Source of the DNA: Toxorhynchites rutilus septentrionalis
Lineage: Eukaryota > Arthropoda > Insecta > Diptera > Culicidae
DNA length: 64,000 nt
Assembly (NCBI RefSeq): GCF_029784135.1
Contig: NC_073744.1
Location: 100,499,303 to 100,563,302 of the forward strand
Direction: 5' to 3'
This document shows positions 42,845-53,880 of the stretch, one piece after another; the first letter of the stretch is position 1; each line of letters begins with the position of its first letter. Below the pieces are notes generated by a model. It saw only the letters and a program-made list of their open reading frames with translations, was not told where the DNA came from and did not search any database. The translations under genes were made by a program, and so were the position numbers.

Positions 42845-44185
42845 TTCTGAAGAATAATCTTCAGAAGCTTTCCTGCTAACTGTACTTGATTGACAAATCA
42901 CAAACCCAAATGTATTACATGGATATTTTATGGATAGAAAACATTAAAATAAACTCTTTCGCTTGAATGTAATTTTCAATTCCAAGGGAAACTGGCAGGA
43001 TTAGTTTTCCAGCAACGATTAGATATTTCCACATTGTCCTCGATACTGGAAGCCCACCAGTGGTTAATACTAACTCGATAACCACCTGTTAATAGTACTT
43101 GATTGAAAAATATTTGGTCACAGTGTTACATGGATAGAAAACATTCAAATAAACTCTTTCACATGAATGTATTTTTAAATTCCCAGATGAACTGGCAGAT
43201 TATTTTCAGTAACGATTAGATATTTCCACATTTTCCTCGATACTGGAAGCCCACCAGTGGTTAATGCTAACTCGATAACCATCTGTTAATAGCACTTGAT
43301 TGAAACATATTTGGTCACAGTGTTACATGGATAGAAAACATTCAAATAAACTCTTTCACATGAATGTATTTTTAAATTCCCAGGGGAACTGGCAAATTAT
43401 TTTCAGTAACGATTAGATATTTCCACATTTTCCTCGATACTGGAAGCCCACCAATGGTTAACGCTAACTCGATAACCATCTGTTAATAGCACTTGATTGA
43501 AACATATTTGGTCACAGTGTTACATGGATAGAAAACATTCAAATAAACTCTTTCACATGAATGTATTTTTAAATTCCCAGGGGAACTGGCAGATTATTTT
43601 CAGTAACGATTAGATCTTTCCGGAACTTTCTCGATGCTGAATGGCATCCAAACGGAAAGAATTCTGAGCGTGTATGTGTCGATCCTTCGCCGTCCACCTC
43701 CTCCAGCACGTTAGGCAACGATGTTGTCTTGTCGATGTCCTCACGAAAAATGAATGTGTCTCACCACCAGAATATCGCTTAAGTATGCTTTTAGTGTGTG
43801 ATTGAATCGAGAGAAGGTGTGGTTTACGATGGCAATTTGGAAGGCAAACTAGAGGGGAATGAACTCTCTGAGCTCTAAACTTTCGGCGACTGAGCAATAA
43901 TCAATTGCGTACGCATACAATATTGGATACGGAAATATGCTACAGATGGGGAAGGATAATCTTCAGAAGCTTTCCTGCTAATTACACTTGGTTGAAAAAT
44001 TTCAAAATCAAATGTATTGATCGCTGTGTTATATGGTTAGAAAACATTAAAATAAACTCTTTCACATGAATGTATTTTTAAATTCCCAGATGAACTGGCA
44101 GATTATTTTCAGTAACGATTAGATATTTCCACATTTTCTTCGATACTGGAAGCCCACCAGTGGTTAATGCTAACTCGATAACCTA
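42845..44185 (+). repeat. 197-bp tandem array
   Basis: AGATATTTCC (or a variant) starts at 43021, 43218, 43415 and 43612, an exact 197-bp period, with a further unit at 44121 after a roughly 312-bp different segment. The unit includes CGATACTGGAAGCCCACCAG and ATGGATAGAAAACATTCAAA. The 312-bp segment (43620-43930) contains CCTCCAGCACGTTAGGCAAC, related to 12523-12560 in the tandem duplication. Confidence 0.85.
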
Positions 44186-44216
44186 ACATATGGTTAGCAT
44201 TTTTTTTTTATTAATC

Positions 44217-45789
44217 CGATTATTTTTACAGGCTCAGTTACATAAGTTTAATGGAGCCAAACTCTTAACTATATTTCAACTAGCATATATCAACATGTTG
44301 TTTCCTTAATTTTATGGTTAATGAAATAGGAAACCGATTACTCGCGGTCGACTCGAGTTTAGAAGGGTGACACATTTTCATTAGGAAAAGGATGGGATGT
44401 AAGGAGATGTGTGTTTACACTCGCACTCACATTCACATTCACATTCACATTCTCATTCACACTGACACTTCACACTCAATTCTTAAAACTATCCTTACAT
44501 TTAATATGTGTTTACAATTTAACTTATTCTAATGTTAGTAGGAAGGGAACCGATAGCTCGCGAAGGACGAAAAGGAGGGGAAAAGGATGTATGAACAATC
44601 ACACTCGAAGATCGATAGCTTTAAGGAAAACATATATTTGGGACATGTAATCAAGGTCTAACCGAGCCAACACATCTCTCACCGGCACATTGGACTGCTT
44701 TCCTCCAGCCCGAAGGGAGTTTTCTAAATTCGATCTGGCGACAAGATACAACTCGCATGACCAAACAACGTGTTCGATGTCGTGGTAACCATGGCCACAA
44801 CCGCAGAGATTGCTGTCGGCAAGATTAAAACGAAAAAGCAGCGCGTCTAACGAACAGTGATTGGACATGAGTCGGGAGAAGGTGCGAATAAAGTCCCGAC
44901 TCAAGTCCAGACTTTTGAACCACGGATTGAGGCTAACCTTAGGGATAATTGAGTGGAGCCACCGGCCCAATTCATCTTCGTTCCATTTGCGTTGCCAGTT
45001 AACGATGGTGTTTTTACGAACTAAAGAATAAAATTCATTGAAGGCGATTTGACGCTGATAAATTTCGCCTTCAATTGCACCTACCTTTGCTAATGAGTCA
45101 GCCCTCTCATTACCCGGAATTGAGCAATGTGAAGGGACCCAGACAAAGGTAATGACATAACAGCGTCTGGATAAAGCACTCAAAATTTCTCGCATTCTCT
45201 CAAGGAAGTACGGCGAGTGCTTTTCCGGCCTCACTGAACGGATAGCTTCGACAGAGCTCAGACTATCCGTTACAATGTAATAGTGTTCAACAGGTCGTGA
45301 GGCGACGCTGTCCAGCGCCCAGTGTATTGCTGCCAATTCAGCAATATACACTGAGCAAGGATACTGAAGACTGTGTGAGGTGCTAAAAAAATTGTTGAAC
45401 ACTCCAAATCCTGTGGATTCATTCATAGAGGACCCATCAGTAAAGTACATATTATCACAATTGACACGCCCATACTTTGCTTCGAAAATCGTAGGAACGA
45501 TCCCCGATCGATGATAATCTGGAATTCCATGGATATCCTGCTTCATGGACAGATCAAAATGCACAGAGGAATTGATGTAGTCAGGAAAACAAACACGATT
45601 GGGAATATACGAAGAAGGATCAACCTGCATGGAGACGAATTCATGATATGAGCTCATGAATCCAGAATGAAAATTTAGCTCGATCAGCTGCTCAAAATTT
45701 CCGATCACCAATGGGTTCATAACCTTACACCGGAGGAGGAACCGAAGAGATAATAAATTGTAAGCTGTATCTGCTATTCGCACGATCAC
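44217..45789 (-). mobile_element. 5'-truncated LINE related to the 3.3-8.7 kb element
   Basis: It keeps only the last part of RT, the RNase H, the Cys/His tail, the 3' UTR and an A-tail (plus T-run near 44200-44209). The 3' UTR includes CCGATTACTCGCGG and a run of CACATT/CACACT repeats (44415-44480). The sharp 5' truncation near 45780 is the normal result of incomplete target-primed reverse transcription. Confidence 0.85.
44599..45789 (-). pseudogene. LINE ORF2 C-terminal third: RNase H and zinc tail
   Basis: 396 open codons: YFTDGSSMNESTGFGVF, CSVYIAELAAIHWAL, VTDSLSSVEAI, VPSHCSIPGNERADSLA, the linker KWNEDELGRWLHSIIPKV, then LCGCGHGYHDIEHVVWSC and VPVRDVLARLD. This copy preserves the segment missing from the 3864-7175 ORF, and so defines that deletion. 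Its first Met is internal, with no N-terminus. Confidence 0.85.
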
Positions 45790-46189
45790 TCCTCATATGT
45801 TCTTGATAGGTTTTTGATCTGGTAAACAAGCCGACTAGTCCAGAAGTCCGACTTCTTACATATCTCTGGAAACTCAGAGAAAATGAGTGGTTCTATAGTT
45901 GTGAAACGCAGTGTATGAAGATGCTAATTAGACATGATATGAGAATCATATATTTAAAAAGACTATCCAAGTAGATTCAAAGGTTTATCACTTATTATGT
46001 TTTCTTTGCCACAATCTCAACACCCCAACTTTTCCTTTTCATACTACGTCCACGACTATTCGAATAGATATTATATATGATACACTGTGGATAATTGAAT
46101 TTAAACGAACTAAACGTACCCTGCTCATCTTAGCTACATGCATGTTTCATTTCATCATGATATTAGGCATCTTTAAATATTAAATCAAT
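45790..46189. other. Unassigned sequence
   Basis: About 400 bp between two LINE fragments. Nothing recognised. Confidence 0.3.
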
Positions 46190-46802
46190 GTATTCAATTA
46201 AATTTTGAGTTTTCAACGCATATAAATGTTCTGCGGATAATCGGAACGAGTTGTATGGAGCAACCCTTATTCCAGCCTTCTCCGCAGTTTTCCGCTTAGA
46301 GTTGACAAAATTCCAGAAACTTCTTTAATTCCTACGCAAGTTTTTCTGGACATGAAGCACGTATGATTTGTAGAGAGTAGCATTAAGACTGTTTACATTG
46401 CTAGTGAGTTGAAAGTTGTGTTTTGTTTCAACAGTTCGTCGACGACGCAATTTGCGTTGGTAGGAGGTTTTTGTGGCGTCTTAGGAGTAGAGCTGGAGAC
46501 ATGGGCCAGCTACAAACAATTTCGCAAAAACGGGTCGCCATGTCATTAACATCTTGATCAAGGATACTCCAATCGTAGCTACACACAATCTCATTGAATG
46601 CATCGAACTCAATTTTAGAGTAATTCAACGGTTGTTCAGCTTCGTTACGATCCTCAGCAGCCGACACTGCTGCACTTGTAGCTGATAACGACAGTACTAA
46701 TGGAGGATGGTTCAGATTCACCGCTAACAGTGGCGATACGGATGCGCTTATAGCTATGTTATAATGTTTGGAGGGCAGAAACCAGATCGAATGTGCGGCC
46801 AT
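46190..46802 (-). pseudogene. LINE fragment between endonuclease and RT
   Basis: The minus strand reads NLNHPPLVLSLSATSAAV, SKIEFDAFNEIVCSYDWSIL, then after a break FWNFVNSKRKTAEKAGI. This order (end of endonuclease, DxxxIDW-like linker, FWxFVNxKRK) is typical of CR1/Jockey-type ORF2. No catalytic motifs remain. Confidence 0.6.
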
Positions 46803-47049
46803 GAAAATTGCGAGAGAAGGCGCTGCTGGAGATCGAGAAAGGTCACTCCACCCAATAGAGCACTCGTCGCAGTAATCAACGAGGAGTTCAGGTCAACAAC
46901 AGATCAGCATGCGATTCCCAGGCACATATTAAAACTGTGTCATCAGAGGATGCACGGAAGCTAAACGGGCATCATAAACACACATGTCACGTACACATCG
47001 CTGATATGCTCTCCTAGTTGATCGATCAACACATCGAGCCTGAACTGTA

Positions 47050-47330
47050 CTAATCAAGGCAGAAATCGCTCTGTGGTAAATTTGGTTTGACGAACGACTC
47101 ATCATCCCGTCGCTGCATAAAAAACGATGCCTCGTACAGCTACATCATGGTCATCCGGGCATGCAGCGAATGAAGGCCATCGCTAGGAGGTACGTATGCA
47201 GGCCCAGCTTGAATGCCGACACCGTCAGCTTCGTCAAGGCGTGCCAACAGTGTGCGTACGTAGTTCGATCACCTTCTCACTCTTCACTGGTGCCACCAAA
47301 TCACCAAACTGATATAGATGTGGAAGTTTT
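47050..47330 (+). pseudogene. Integrase zinc-domain fragment of a gypsy-type element
   Basis: RCLVQLHHGHPGMQRMKAIA (His pair, near 47130), then FVKACQQCAYVV (Cys pair, near 47240), the HHCC domain of retrotransposon integrases. Upstream 46800-47050 holds only short frames. No LTRs nearby. Confidence 0.75.
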
Positions 47331-48122
47331 GTTACTTATCGCAAAACATTAGACCCGTTTTTTATTAGTGTCCATTTTTATGTAGTGTGGTCCGGAAAAT
47401 CAAGTTTTTCCATTTTTCCTTTCGCTACGGCAGTGTGCTCCGTCGGAGTGATACCGCTGAACGGAGCACTGCGCCGAAAAGTGTGGATATCGCGCTAATG
47501 TGATCGATGGGCAGTATCACTCTGATGTCGCATATTAGACGCTCGTACACACATATCATTGCGCGGATGTCGTCTATTGGCGACACTCGTACACACAGAT
47601 CGTCGCGCGGATGTCGCCTATCGCCTCAGCGTAACCCGTTCGTAGCGAAAGGGTTAAAATGGCTAAAAAAAGGATACTAAGAATACTCTGCAGAAATCCT
47701 AAATAATGAATGGATCAATTGATGACAGTAAATTCAAGCAATAAGAAATGCAACATCTACTTGAAAATTCGATTTTTTCAGTCAAAAATTGAGATCTCTG
47801 AAACCGGACAAACCCTGATCATTTTTCGGACAAAGCTGCCAATCATTCTTCCCAATTGATTTTCAACAGCTCTTAGATATTTTTTAATAAGGAAGTGTAA
47901 TTTAATAATTACAAAAAAATCTTCCTAAACCCAATCAGAAATGGATTTGAAAACTGGCTATACAACCATTCCATGCCAAACCGATATATTGGTTTTCAGA
48001 TTTTCGCGAAAAGCGGAAATTTTGTTCTTCATCGCAAAACATTAGACCCGTTTTTTATTTTTTCTATTGGGGTGCCCATTTGCATTTTAGGGTGGTTCGA
48101 AAAATCAACTTTTTCCACTTTT
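47323..48122. repeat. Direct repeat pair around a MITE
   Basis: 47323-47417 and 48015-48122 share ATCGCAAAACATTAGACCCG, TTTTTTATT and a GGTGGTTCGAAAAATCAACT-like end. The TTAA MITE at 47418 sits directly after the first copy. 47654-48014 and 48123-48460 are otherwise unassigned. Confidence 0.65.
47418..47653 (+). mobile_element. TTAA-type MITE (piggyBac-like ends)
   Basis: Ends CCTTTCGCTACGGC and GCGTAACCCGTTCGTAGCGAAAGGG, followed by TTAA at 47654; the left TTAA is mutated. The inside has the GCTCCGTCGGAGTGATACCG palindromic region and repeats of GCGCGGATGTCG. Same family as 63716-63935, in the opposite orientation. Confidence 0.8.
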
Positions 48123-48460
48123 TTCAAAAATTCATAACTATTGGACCGATTCCGATGATCAACACATAAAATTAAAGGCAACTAGTCTTCATTGTTCATT
48201 GACTGAACTGACTGTCGATCAACAGAATCCGTCTAGTAGTTAGAAAGTTATAAATTTTCGGAAAAAGTGGGTTTCGAAAAAAAGGGGAAAAAATTAGCAT
48301 GTTGAAAAAAGTTTCATTCTTTATTTATTGGAATTCGAAAGGCGTCCCTCTGTTTTTGATCGCGATTGTACGGAAAACACAGTTACGGGAGATAAAATTC
48401 AAAACACCATTTTTGGCGGGAGGAGGTTTGTCTGGCCCGGGCAAGTCGCTAAAAAATTAC

Positions 48461-48583
48461 CTGTAAGTGCAGCTTCTACATGTGCAGATTTTCTAACATC
48501 TTGTTCCGGAATTACCAATGATATCGTTAGCACAGCTCCAAGACTCGTACCAAGCCACATAGTTGGAAGGGCTAACGAAGGAT
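48461..48583 (-). CDS. Internal exon resembling tomosyn (STXBP5-type SNARE regulator)
   Basis: 123 bp on the minus strand between a strong acceptor (CTTATTTTTCAG, ending 48584) and donor (CAG|GTAATT, intron from 48460). It has a multiple of three bases in one open frame, phase 1 at both ends. The 41 residues include PTMWLGTSLGAVLTISLVIP and end HVEAALTG. This matches in order and spacing the tomosyn segment with WVGTSLGTVL then a VSPSG-type end, in the WD40 propeller part of the protein. Tomosyn binds syntaxin and limits synaptic vesicle fusion. Drosophila has alternative versions of one exon in this gene. No other exon is found here, so introns would extend beyond the window. The identification is from remembered family features. 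Confidence 0.65.
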
Positions 48584-48962
48584 CTGAAAAATAAGAACAA
48601 AGCATCATTATAATATTAAGTACAAAAATAATACAAAATACAATAGCATAATATTGATTTCAAGGTACAGTAGAATCTGGATTATCTACCGAATAGAGAT
48701 GAAAGGTCATCGCGGGCAACACTACACTCTGTCCAATTTCAATAGGACCAGGTCTTGCTGCTTTGTATCATTATAAACAAACAATGATTCAATTTATATT
48801 CTAGTGTGTAGGTATTGGTGACTACCATACACTGCATGATTTTCATATGTGTGTGCAAGCGCTGAGCATAAACTAATGTTTTCGTATTTTTGTCTATCAA
48901 GTTTCTATAAAACCAGTTATGTTTTTCGTTGTTTTAGTTGTTTTGATCAATAATTCAGGAAA

Positions 48963-49555
48963 ATGCCGAATGGAAAAGTGCTCACCGAGAGAGAAGAAAG
49001 ACAAATCGATTCATTTCACGATGCAATATTTCAACTTCTCAACTACACGGGTAACAAATCCTCACATAAAGAGGGTTTTAAAGGTTAAAGCTCCTCATCT
49101 TACACCATAGAGGCGAATGAACTGAAAAGTTTAAAGCCTCTTTAATCCAACATCATCATCATCATCATCTTACACCATCTCACATCGGAAAACGTCTGAG
49201 TTTTGTCAAAGCTCACATGAACCGACAATGGGACATGGTATGTTGTAACAAAGATTTTTTCCAAAAGAATACATTTTGCTATATACCATAACGAAAAGTT
49301 CTTCAATGTATAGGCTATCTCCACTGACGAAAAAAAGTTCAATTTGGATGGTCCTCATGGTTTCAACGGGTACTGGCGTGATTTATGGAAGAAGGAACAG
49401 TATTTTTCAACCAGGAATTTTGCATGGTTTGGGCGGGATTCTGTGCAACCGGAAAGCTCAAGATAGCTTTCACATCATTCAAGGACAAGTTCTGGAATCC
49501 TTTCTCCTACCGTTTTAGCGTGGATATCGTCACAAATAATTCACATTCCAGCATA
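48963..49555 (+). pseudogene. Tc1-type transposase, N-terminal and central part
   Basis: Starts MPNGKVLTEREERQIDSFHD, the Tc1-group HTH N-terminus. Then, in changing frames, SHIGKRLSFVKAHMNRQWDM, FNLDGPDGFNGYWRDL and MVWAGFCATGKLKIAFTSF. The sequence is interrupted at 49598 by a TTAA-flanked element and continues at 50843. Confidence 0.8.
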
Positions 49556-49601
49556 ACAATGCTACTATTCATACCAGCAAGTAAACTAAGCATTGGATTA
49601 A

Positions 49602-50842
49602 CACTCCTATACTCGCGCATTGGTCTGTCAGACCAAGAAATCAATAATTCGTTCATTTCTCAGAAAATATCAACACTACAACTTTGCGATTCTATCTAGC
49701 TTCGTTATTCTTCGTTCGTCATCGTTTAGCGTATCGCATGTGTTGGTGCAAATGGGACGAGTGTCACTTTTTTAACACATTCGGTCTGACACACCGACGC
49801 GAGTATAGGAGTAACTTTTTTGGACAAGTGCCTTTTTTCATATTCTAGAATATTGTTGAATGAAATGTTTAAATTAATGTTAGTGGCGTGGAATATTTAT
49901 TAAATATAATGCATAAGATCATTACCGGACTATTCTTATTTGATTTCAGTCCCTTTTGTAACAGGATTGAACGGATCCATATATTAACTATTCGTCGATA
50001 TATTCGTCGCTAGATTCACGTTCAAAAGCAAAATATAAATGTTTAACTTTCGTATAGTTATTCGCTAAATATAAAGGGCATACATACACACACTCGTGAA
50101 AGAATTTCACTTGTGGAAGAATTGTAAACCGTAAACTATAAACTAATCGGTAGCTTATGGTAATTTTAACAGTTACAGATTCGGGGATATTTTTTTATAA
50201 TGTACAATATCGACAAGAAAACAAGAAAAAGAAAAGGAAGTTCCTAGAAATCATTTTATATCATCTTTTTGTGCTCAATCTAAAAAAAGGCATTAATTCC
50301 TAGTTTACCAAGAAAACAATATTAGAAAATATAGAATATTAGAAATATGCAAATTTAATATTCCAGAACCTTTATCATCTATTACCTGGAAGATTACCTG
50401 GAAGGTCGTTATACATTCTTCTCTTCGATAAAAGACCCGAAAAACACGCAACAACTGCATGAAATGTAAAAAATATGTTCGTTTCGAGCATGCAGTTATG
50501 CTATGTTCTGATTCTTACTCCAATGAAACCACAATCGATTGATACGTTTTTATGCTACTTTTAATTAATAACAGGGAAAAATTCGAATTTCGTTATTTGT
50601 GTTGGAGTATCAAAAATTACTCTATTTTGATGAGGATGAATTAGATGACAATTAAAACATAATAAAGTCAAAGAAAACATATGTTTTGGAGTTTTTTCAT
50701 TCAATAATACCCTCTTCTTCAAATAAATGCCATTAAAGCCTGAAAAATGCACGATGGCAACATTACAGAGAAGTTCAATTTTCGGTCTGTGACACCGTGC
50801 GCGAGTATACGTGTTACGATCTTGCACGCGAGTACAGGAGGG
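49602..50842. mobile_element. 1241-bp non-autonomous element with TTAA duplication
   Basis: The left end CACTCCTATACTCGCGCA (49602) and right end GCACGCGAGTACAGGAGGG (to 50842) are inverted repeats, flanked by TTAA at 49598-49601 and 50843-50846. A second inverted copy of the terminus (CGCGAGTATAGGAGTAAC, about 49799-49816) and another at 50798-50815 give a multi-terminus structure. No transposase frame. The TTAA and the CCC-type end are piggyBac-like. Confidence 0.8.
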
Positions 50843-51060
50843 TTAAGGACCGAAAATTTAATTTTATGGACTGGCCGGCTCCCTCTCCAGACTTGAATCC
50901 GGTTGAAAACCTTGGGGGGGGATCCTTGTACGCAGAATCTACACTGAGGGAAAACGGTACACCACTATTGAAGAGCTCAAGTTCGCAATTTCCGAAAAAT
51001 GGAAAAATATCGAGAAATTCGTTCAGCAGAATTTGGTAAATAGTATTCCAAAGGTAAGTT
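50843..51060 (+). pseudogene. Tc1-type transposase, C-terminal part
   Basis: KFNFMDWPAPSPDLNPVENL carries the conserved SPDLNPxEN block with the last catalytic Glu. After a frame change at a G-run (50916-50922) it reads TIEELKFAISEKWKNIEKFV and LVNSIPK. It follows directly after the TTAA element and completes the 48963-49555 gene. Confidence 0.85.
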
Positions 51061-51244
51061 TGCCAATTATTGACATGTAAATCAGCCGATCCTTTTGAAT
51101 TTTTCATTGATAATACTTTGAATATTGAAGTGGTCTTATAGAAACTGAACAGCTAAAATGATCATATTTAAACACAACAAAAAAGGCAAACAACTCTTTT
51201 GAACGAAATTTTAAATATACTTCGTATACGTTAAATATACTAAA

Positions 51245-52453
51245 GGGTGTGTCACATCAAATTGCATCACGGAAAAAACGCTGTAGAAATTTAATTTTTA
51301 GGAATTATATCTTCAGCTTATAATCAGATAATCAGATAAGAGTGTATAGATCACGTTGGCCATGCTTCACTGTCAATTTTTCGTAAATTTGGAAAAATGT
51401 CGTCGAACGAAAAAGAGCGTCGTGAATTAATCCTGTGCACTCATTTCGAGAATCCGGAGTTGTCACATCGGGACATCGGTAAGATGCTGGGAATCGTCCA
51501 ATCCACGGTCAGCAGAGTACTAAAACGATACTTCGAGAACCTAACCATCGACCGGAAGGTGAAGAACGGCAAAAATGGATGCTCCATCAGTGAAAAAGAT
51601 CACAAGCGCGTAGTTAAGCAGTTTAGACGTGATCCGAGAAGTTCGGTCCGGGATGTCGCCAATAAGCTGAATTTGTCAAGTTCATTCGTCCAGCGGACCA
51701 AGCAGCGGGAGGGCCTGCGTACATACAAGGTTCAGAAGGCTTCTAACCGCGACGAAAGGCAAAACATGGTGGAGAAGACGCGAGCCCGGAAGCTGTACAC
51801 CGAAATGCTGACGAAGCCGCATTGCCTGGTAATGGACGACGAAACCTACGTCAAAGCGGACTTTCGTCAGCTGCCGGGCCTGTTGTTCTTCTCCGCAGAG
51901 GACAAATTCAGCGTTCCGGAGGAGATTCGCAGAAACTATCCAAGTTTGCCAAAAAGTACATGGTGTGGCAAGCGATCTGCTCTTGCGGAAAGCGGAGCGC
52001 CCCCTTCGTGATGACCGGCACGGTAAACGGGCAGGTTTACCTTAAGGAGTGCCTACAGAAGCGCTTACTACCACTATTGAAGCAGCACGAGGGCCCGACC
52101 ATCTTCTGGCCGGATCTCGCTTCGTGCCACTATTCAAAGGACGTGTTGGAGTGGTACGAAGCCAACGGGGTCACCTTCGTGCCAAAGGAAATGAACCCGC
52201 CCAACGCGCCGGAGCTTCGCCCAATAGAGAAATATTGGTCGATTATGAAGCAGGCCTTCCGGAAGAACCCAAAAGTTGTCAAATCGGAGGCGGACTTCAA
52301 GAGAAAATGGATTTCTGTTCAAAAAAAAAAAACTACAACCTGACGTTGTACAGAACCTTATGGACGGGGTAAAGAGGAAGGTGCGAGCATACGGGCTTGG
52401 GCTCGAAGTATGAATAAAAAGAAAATGCCAAAAGTTGTTTTTAGTTTTTAGTG
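51245..52453 (+). mobile_element. ITm DD37E-type transposon, right end missing
   Basis: Left terminus AGGGTGTGTCACATCAAATTG at 51245, transposase 51397-52413, but no complementary right terminus. After the stop only about 40 bases remain before sequence of a minus-strand LINE begins near 52453. Confidence 0.8.
51397..52413 (+). pseudogene. DD37E transposase (mosquito ITmD37E-like)
   Basis: HTH N-terminus (MSSNEKERRELILC; GIVQSTVSRVLKRYFEN), second helix domain (DPRSSVRDVANKLNLS), catalytic MDDETYVKADF, FWPDLASCHYSKDVLEWY and RPIEKYWSIMKQ. I count 37 residues between the second Asp and the Glu, the DD37E signature described for mosquito IS630-Tc1-mariner relatives. A frame change at about 51930 and an expanded A-run at 52321-52332 split the frame; the tail reads VVQNLMDGVKRKVRAYGLG to TGA 52411-52413. 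Confidence 0.9.
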
Positions 52454-53749
52454 GTGATAATGACCGTTAATTAAAAGGTTGTATTCATTGTTCCTTTTTT
52501 TGCCATGAAGTCTGCCAATTTTGCTCCATAATTCCTTTGACGACGTGTTGGGATTAATATCGTTGACGAATTTAATCCAGCTGTTATGCTTGGCTGTTTT
52601 AATAATAGCTCTAGCATTGTTGCGAGCCCTTTGGAATTCCTCTAGCAAAGTGTGCTTAGATGGGTTATCCGGATGGGCCTTTCTTAGTTTGCGTAAGGCT
52701 TTTCTTCTGTCTTTGATGGCTTTATTTACTTCAGGTGTCCACCATGGGACGCATTTTCTACCAGGATTTCCGCTGGTTCTAGGAATGTGCCGTATTGCAA
52801 CCTCAAGGACGGCTTGGGAAAAGTCCTCGGGTGTCCAATCTTGTTTGGCTGAGAGGCAGCTTTCAATGTCACATTGATAGCCAGCCCAGTTTGCATATTC
52901 AAATTTCCATCTCGGCCTTGTTGAAACTTCTGGAGAAGGTTGGCCAAGGGAAATACATATTGGGAGATGATCGCTGTTGCAGCAATCATCGTGGGTGTTC
53001 CATGAAAGCTTTGAACAAAGTTGAGCGGATACGATGGTGAGATCTATGGCCGAAGAAGAGCCAGAAGCAGAATTGATTCTGGTGTGTTGGCCGTTGTTCA
53101 GAAGAGTGAGAGTATTATCGGAGAGAAAATCCTCTAAAATGGAACCTCTTCGATTGAGGTATGAACATCCCCAGGCGTATGAGTGAGCATTGAAATCACC
53201 CATAAGGAGAACTGGGGAGGGAAGTTGGTTAAGAAGATGGTCCAGTTGATTCCGTAGAAGAGCCGGGTCGGACGTAGGAGAAATGTATATGCTGGCTACT
53301 GTGATTGGAAAAGGAAGGTTTATTCGTATTGCCACTGCTTGTAGAGCGGTGTTAACGGGGAGAAAATTGTGGGGGGTGCCGATTTTTATTGAAGTTGCAA
53401 CCCCGTTGAATGAAGGGTTGGGTCCTTCTTTGAAATAAGTGGTGTATCCTTTGATAGAATCTTTGTGAAAATTTCTCTGCGTCATAGTCTCTTGAAGAGC
53501 TATGATTGTGGGATTATATTTATAAATTAATGTTTGTAATTCCGGAAAATTTCTTTGGAGACTTCGAATGTTCCATTGAATAGCTAGTTTGCTCGTTGGA
53601 GTGAATGTATTGACGAGTAAGGTGGATCTTATTTCCCCTTTGAAGGGGTGCTGTTCTTTCCGGATGTCTTGTAATTTTTGTTTTGTTTGTTGTTGTTTTG
53701 TGTGTTGTTGTTTTGTGTGTTGTTGTTTTGTGTGATGTTGTTTTGTGTG
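52448..53749 (-). pseudogene. LINE ORF2, endonuclease only, in frame with ORF1
   Basis: Open from just after the second TAA (53750) to 52448; first Met at 53485. It reads LAIQWNIRSLQRNFPELQTL, TIIALQET, VLLMGDFNAHSYAWG, AIDLTIVSA, CCNSDHLPICISL, VPWWTPEVNKAIKDRRKAL and ELWSKIGRLHGKKRN. The RT is gone. The codon register equals that of ORF1, so only the two stop codons separate the proteins. Confidence 0.85.
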
Positions 53750-53880
53750 TTATTGTTTTGTGTGTTATTGATTTGTGTGTTGTTGTTTTGTGTGTTGTTG
53801 TTTTGTGTGTTGTTGTTTTGTGTGTTGTTGTTTTGTGTGTTGCTGTTTTGTGTGTTGTGGTGTGGTGCATTGTTTTGTGT
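53690..53880 (-). repeat. 15-bp minisatellite, about 12 copies, at the ORF1/ORF2 boundary
   Basis: Unit CAACAACACACAAAA on the minus strand (QQHTK). Variants carry TAA or CAT in place of CAA. All plus- and minus-frame ORFs over it (for example runs of VVVLCV on plus) are low-complexity artefacts, except the ORF1 tail. Confidence 0.95.

Noticed and set aside
44411..44650. Frame with Thr/Phe repeats at 44.4 kb
   Set aside because: Comes from CACATT-type short repeats in a LINE 3' UTR.
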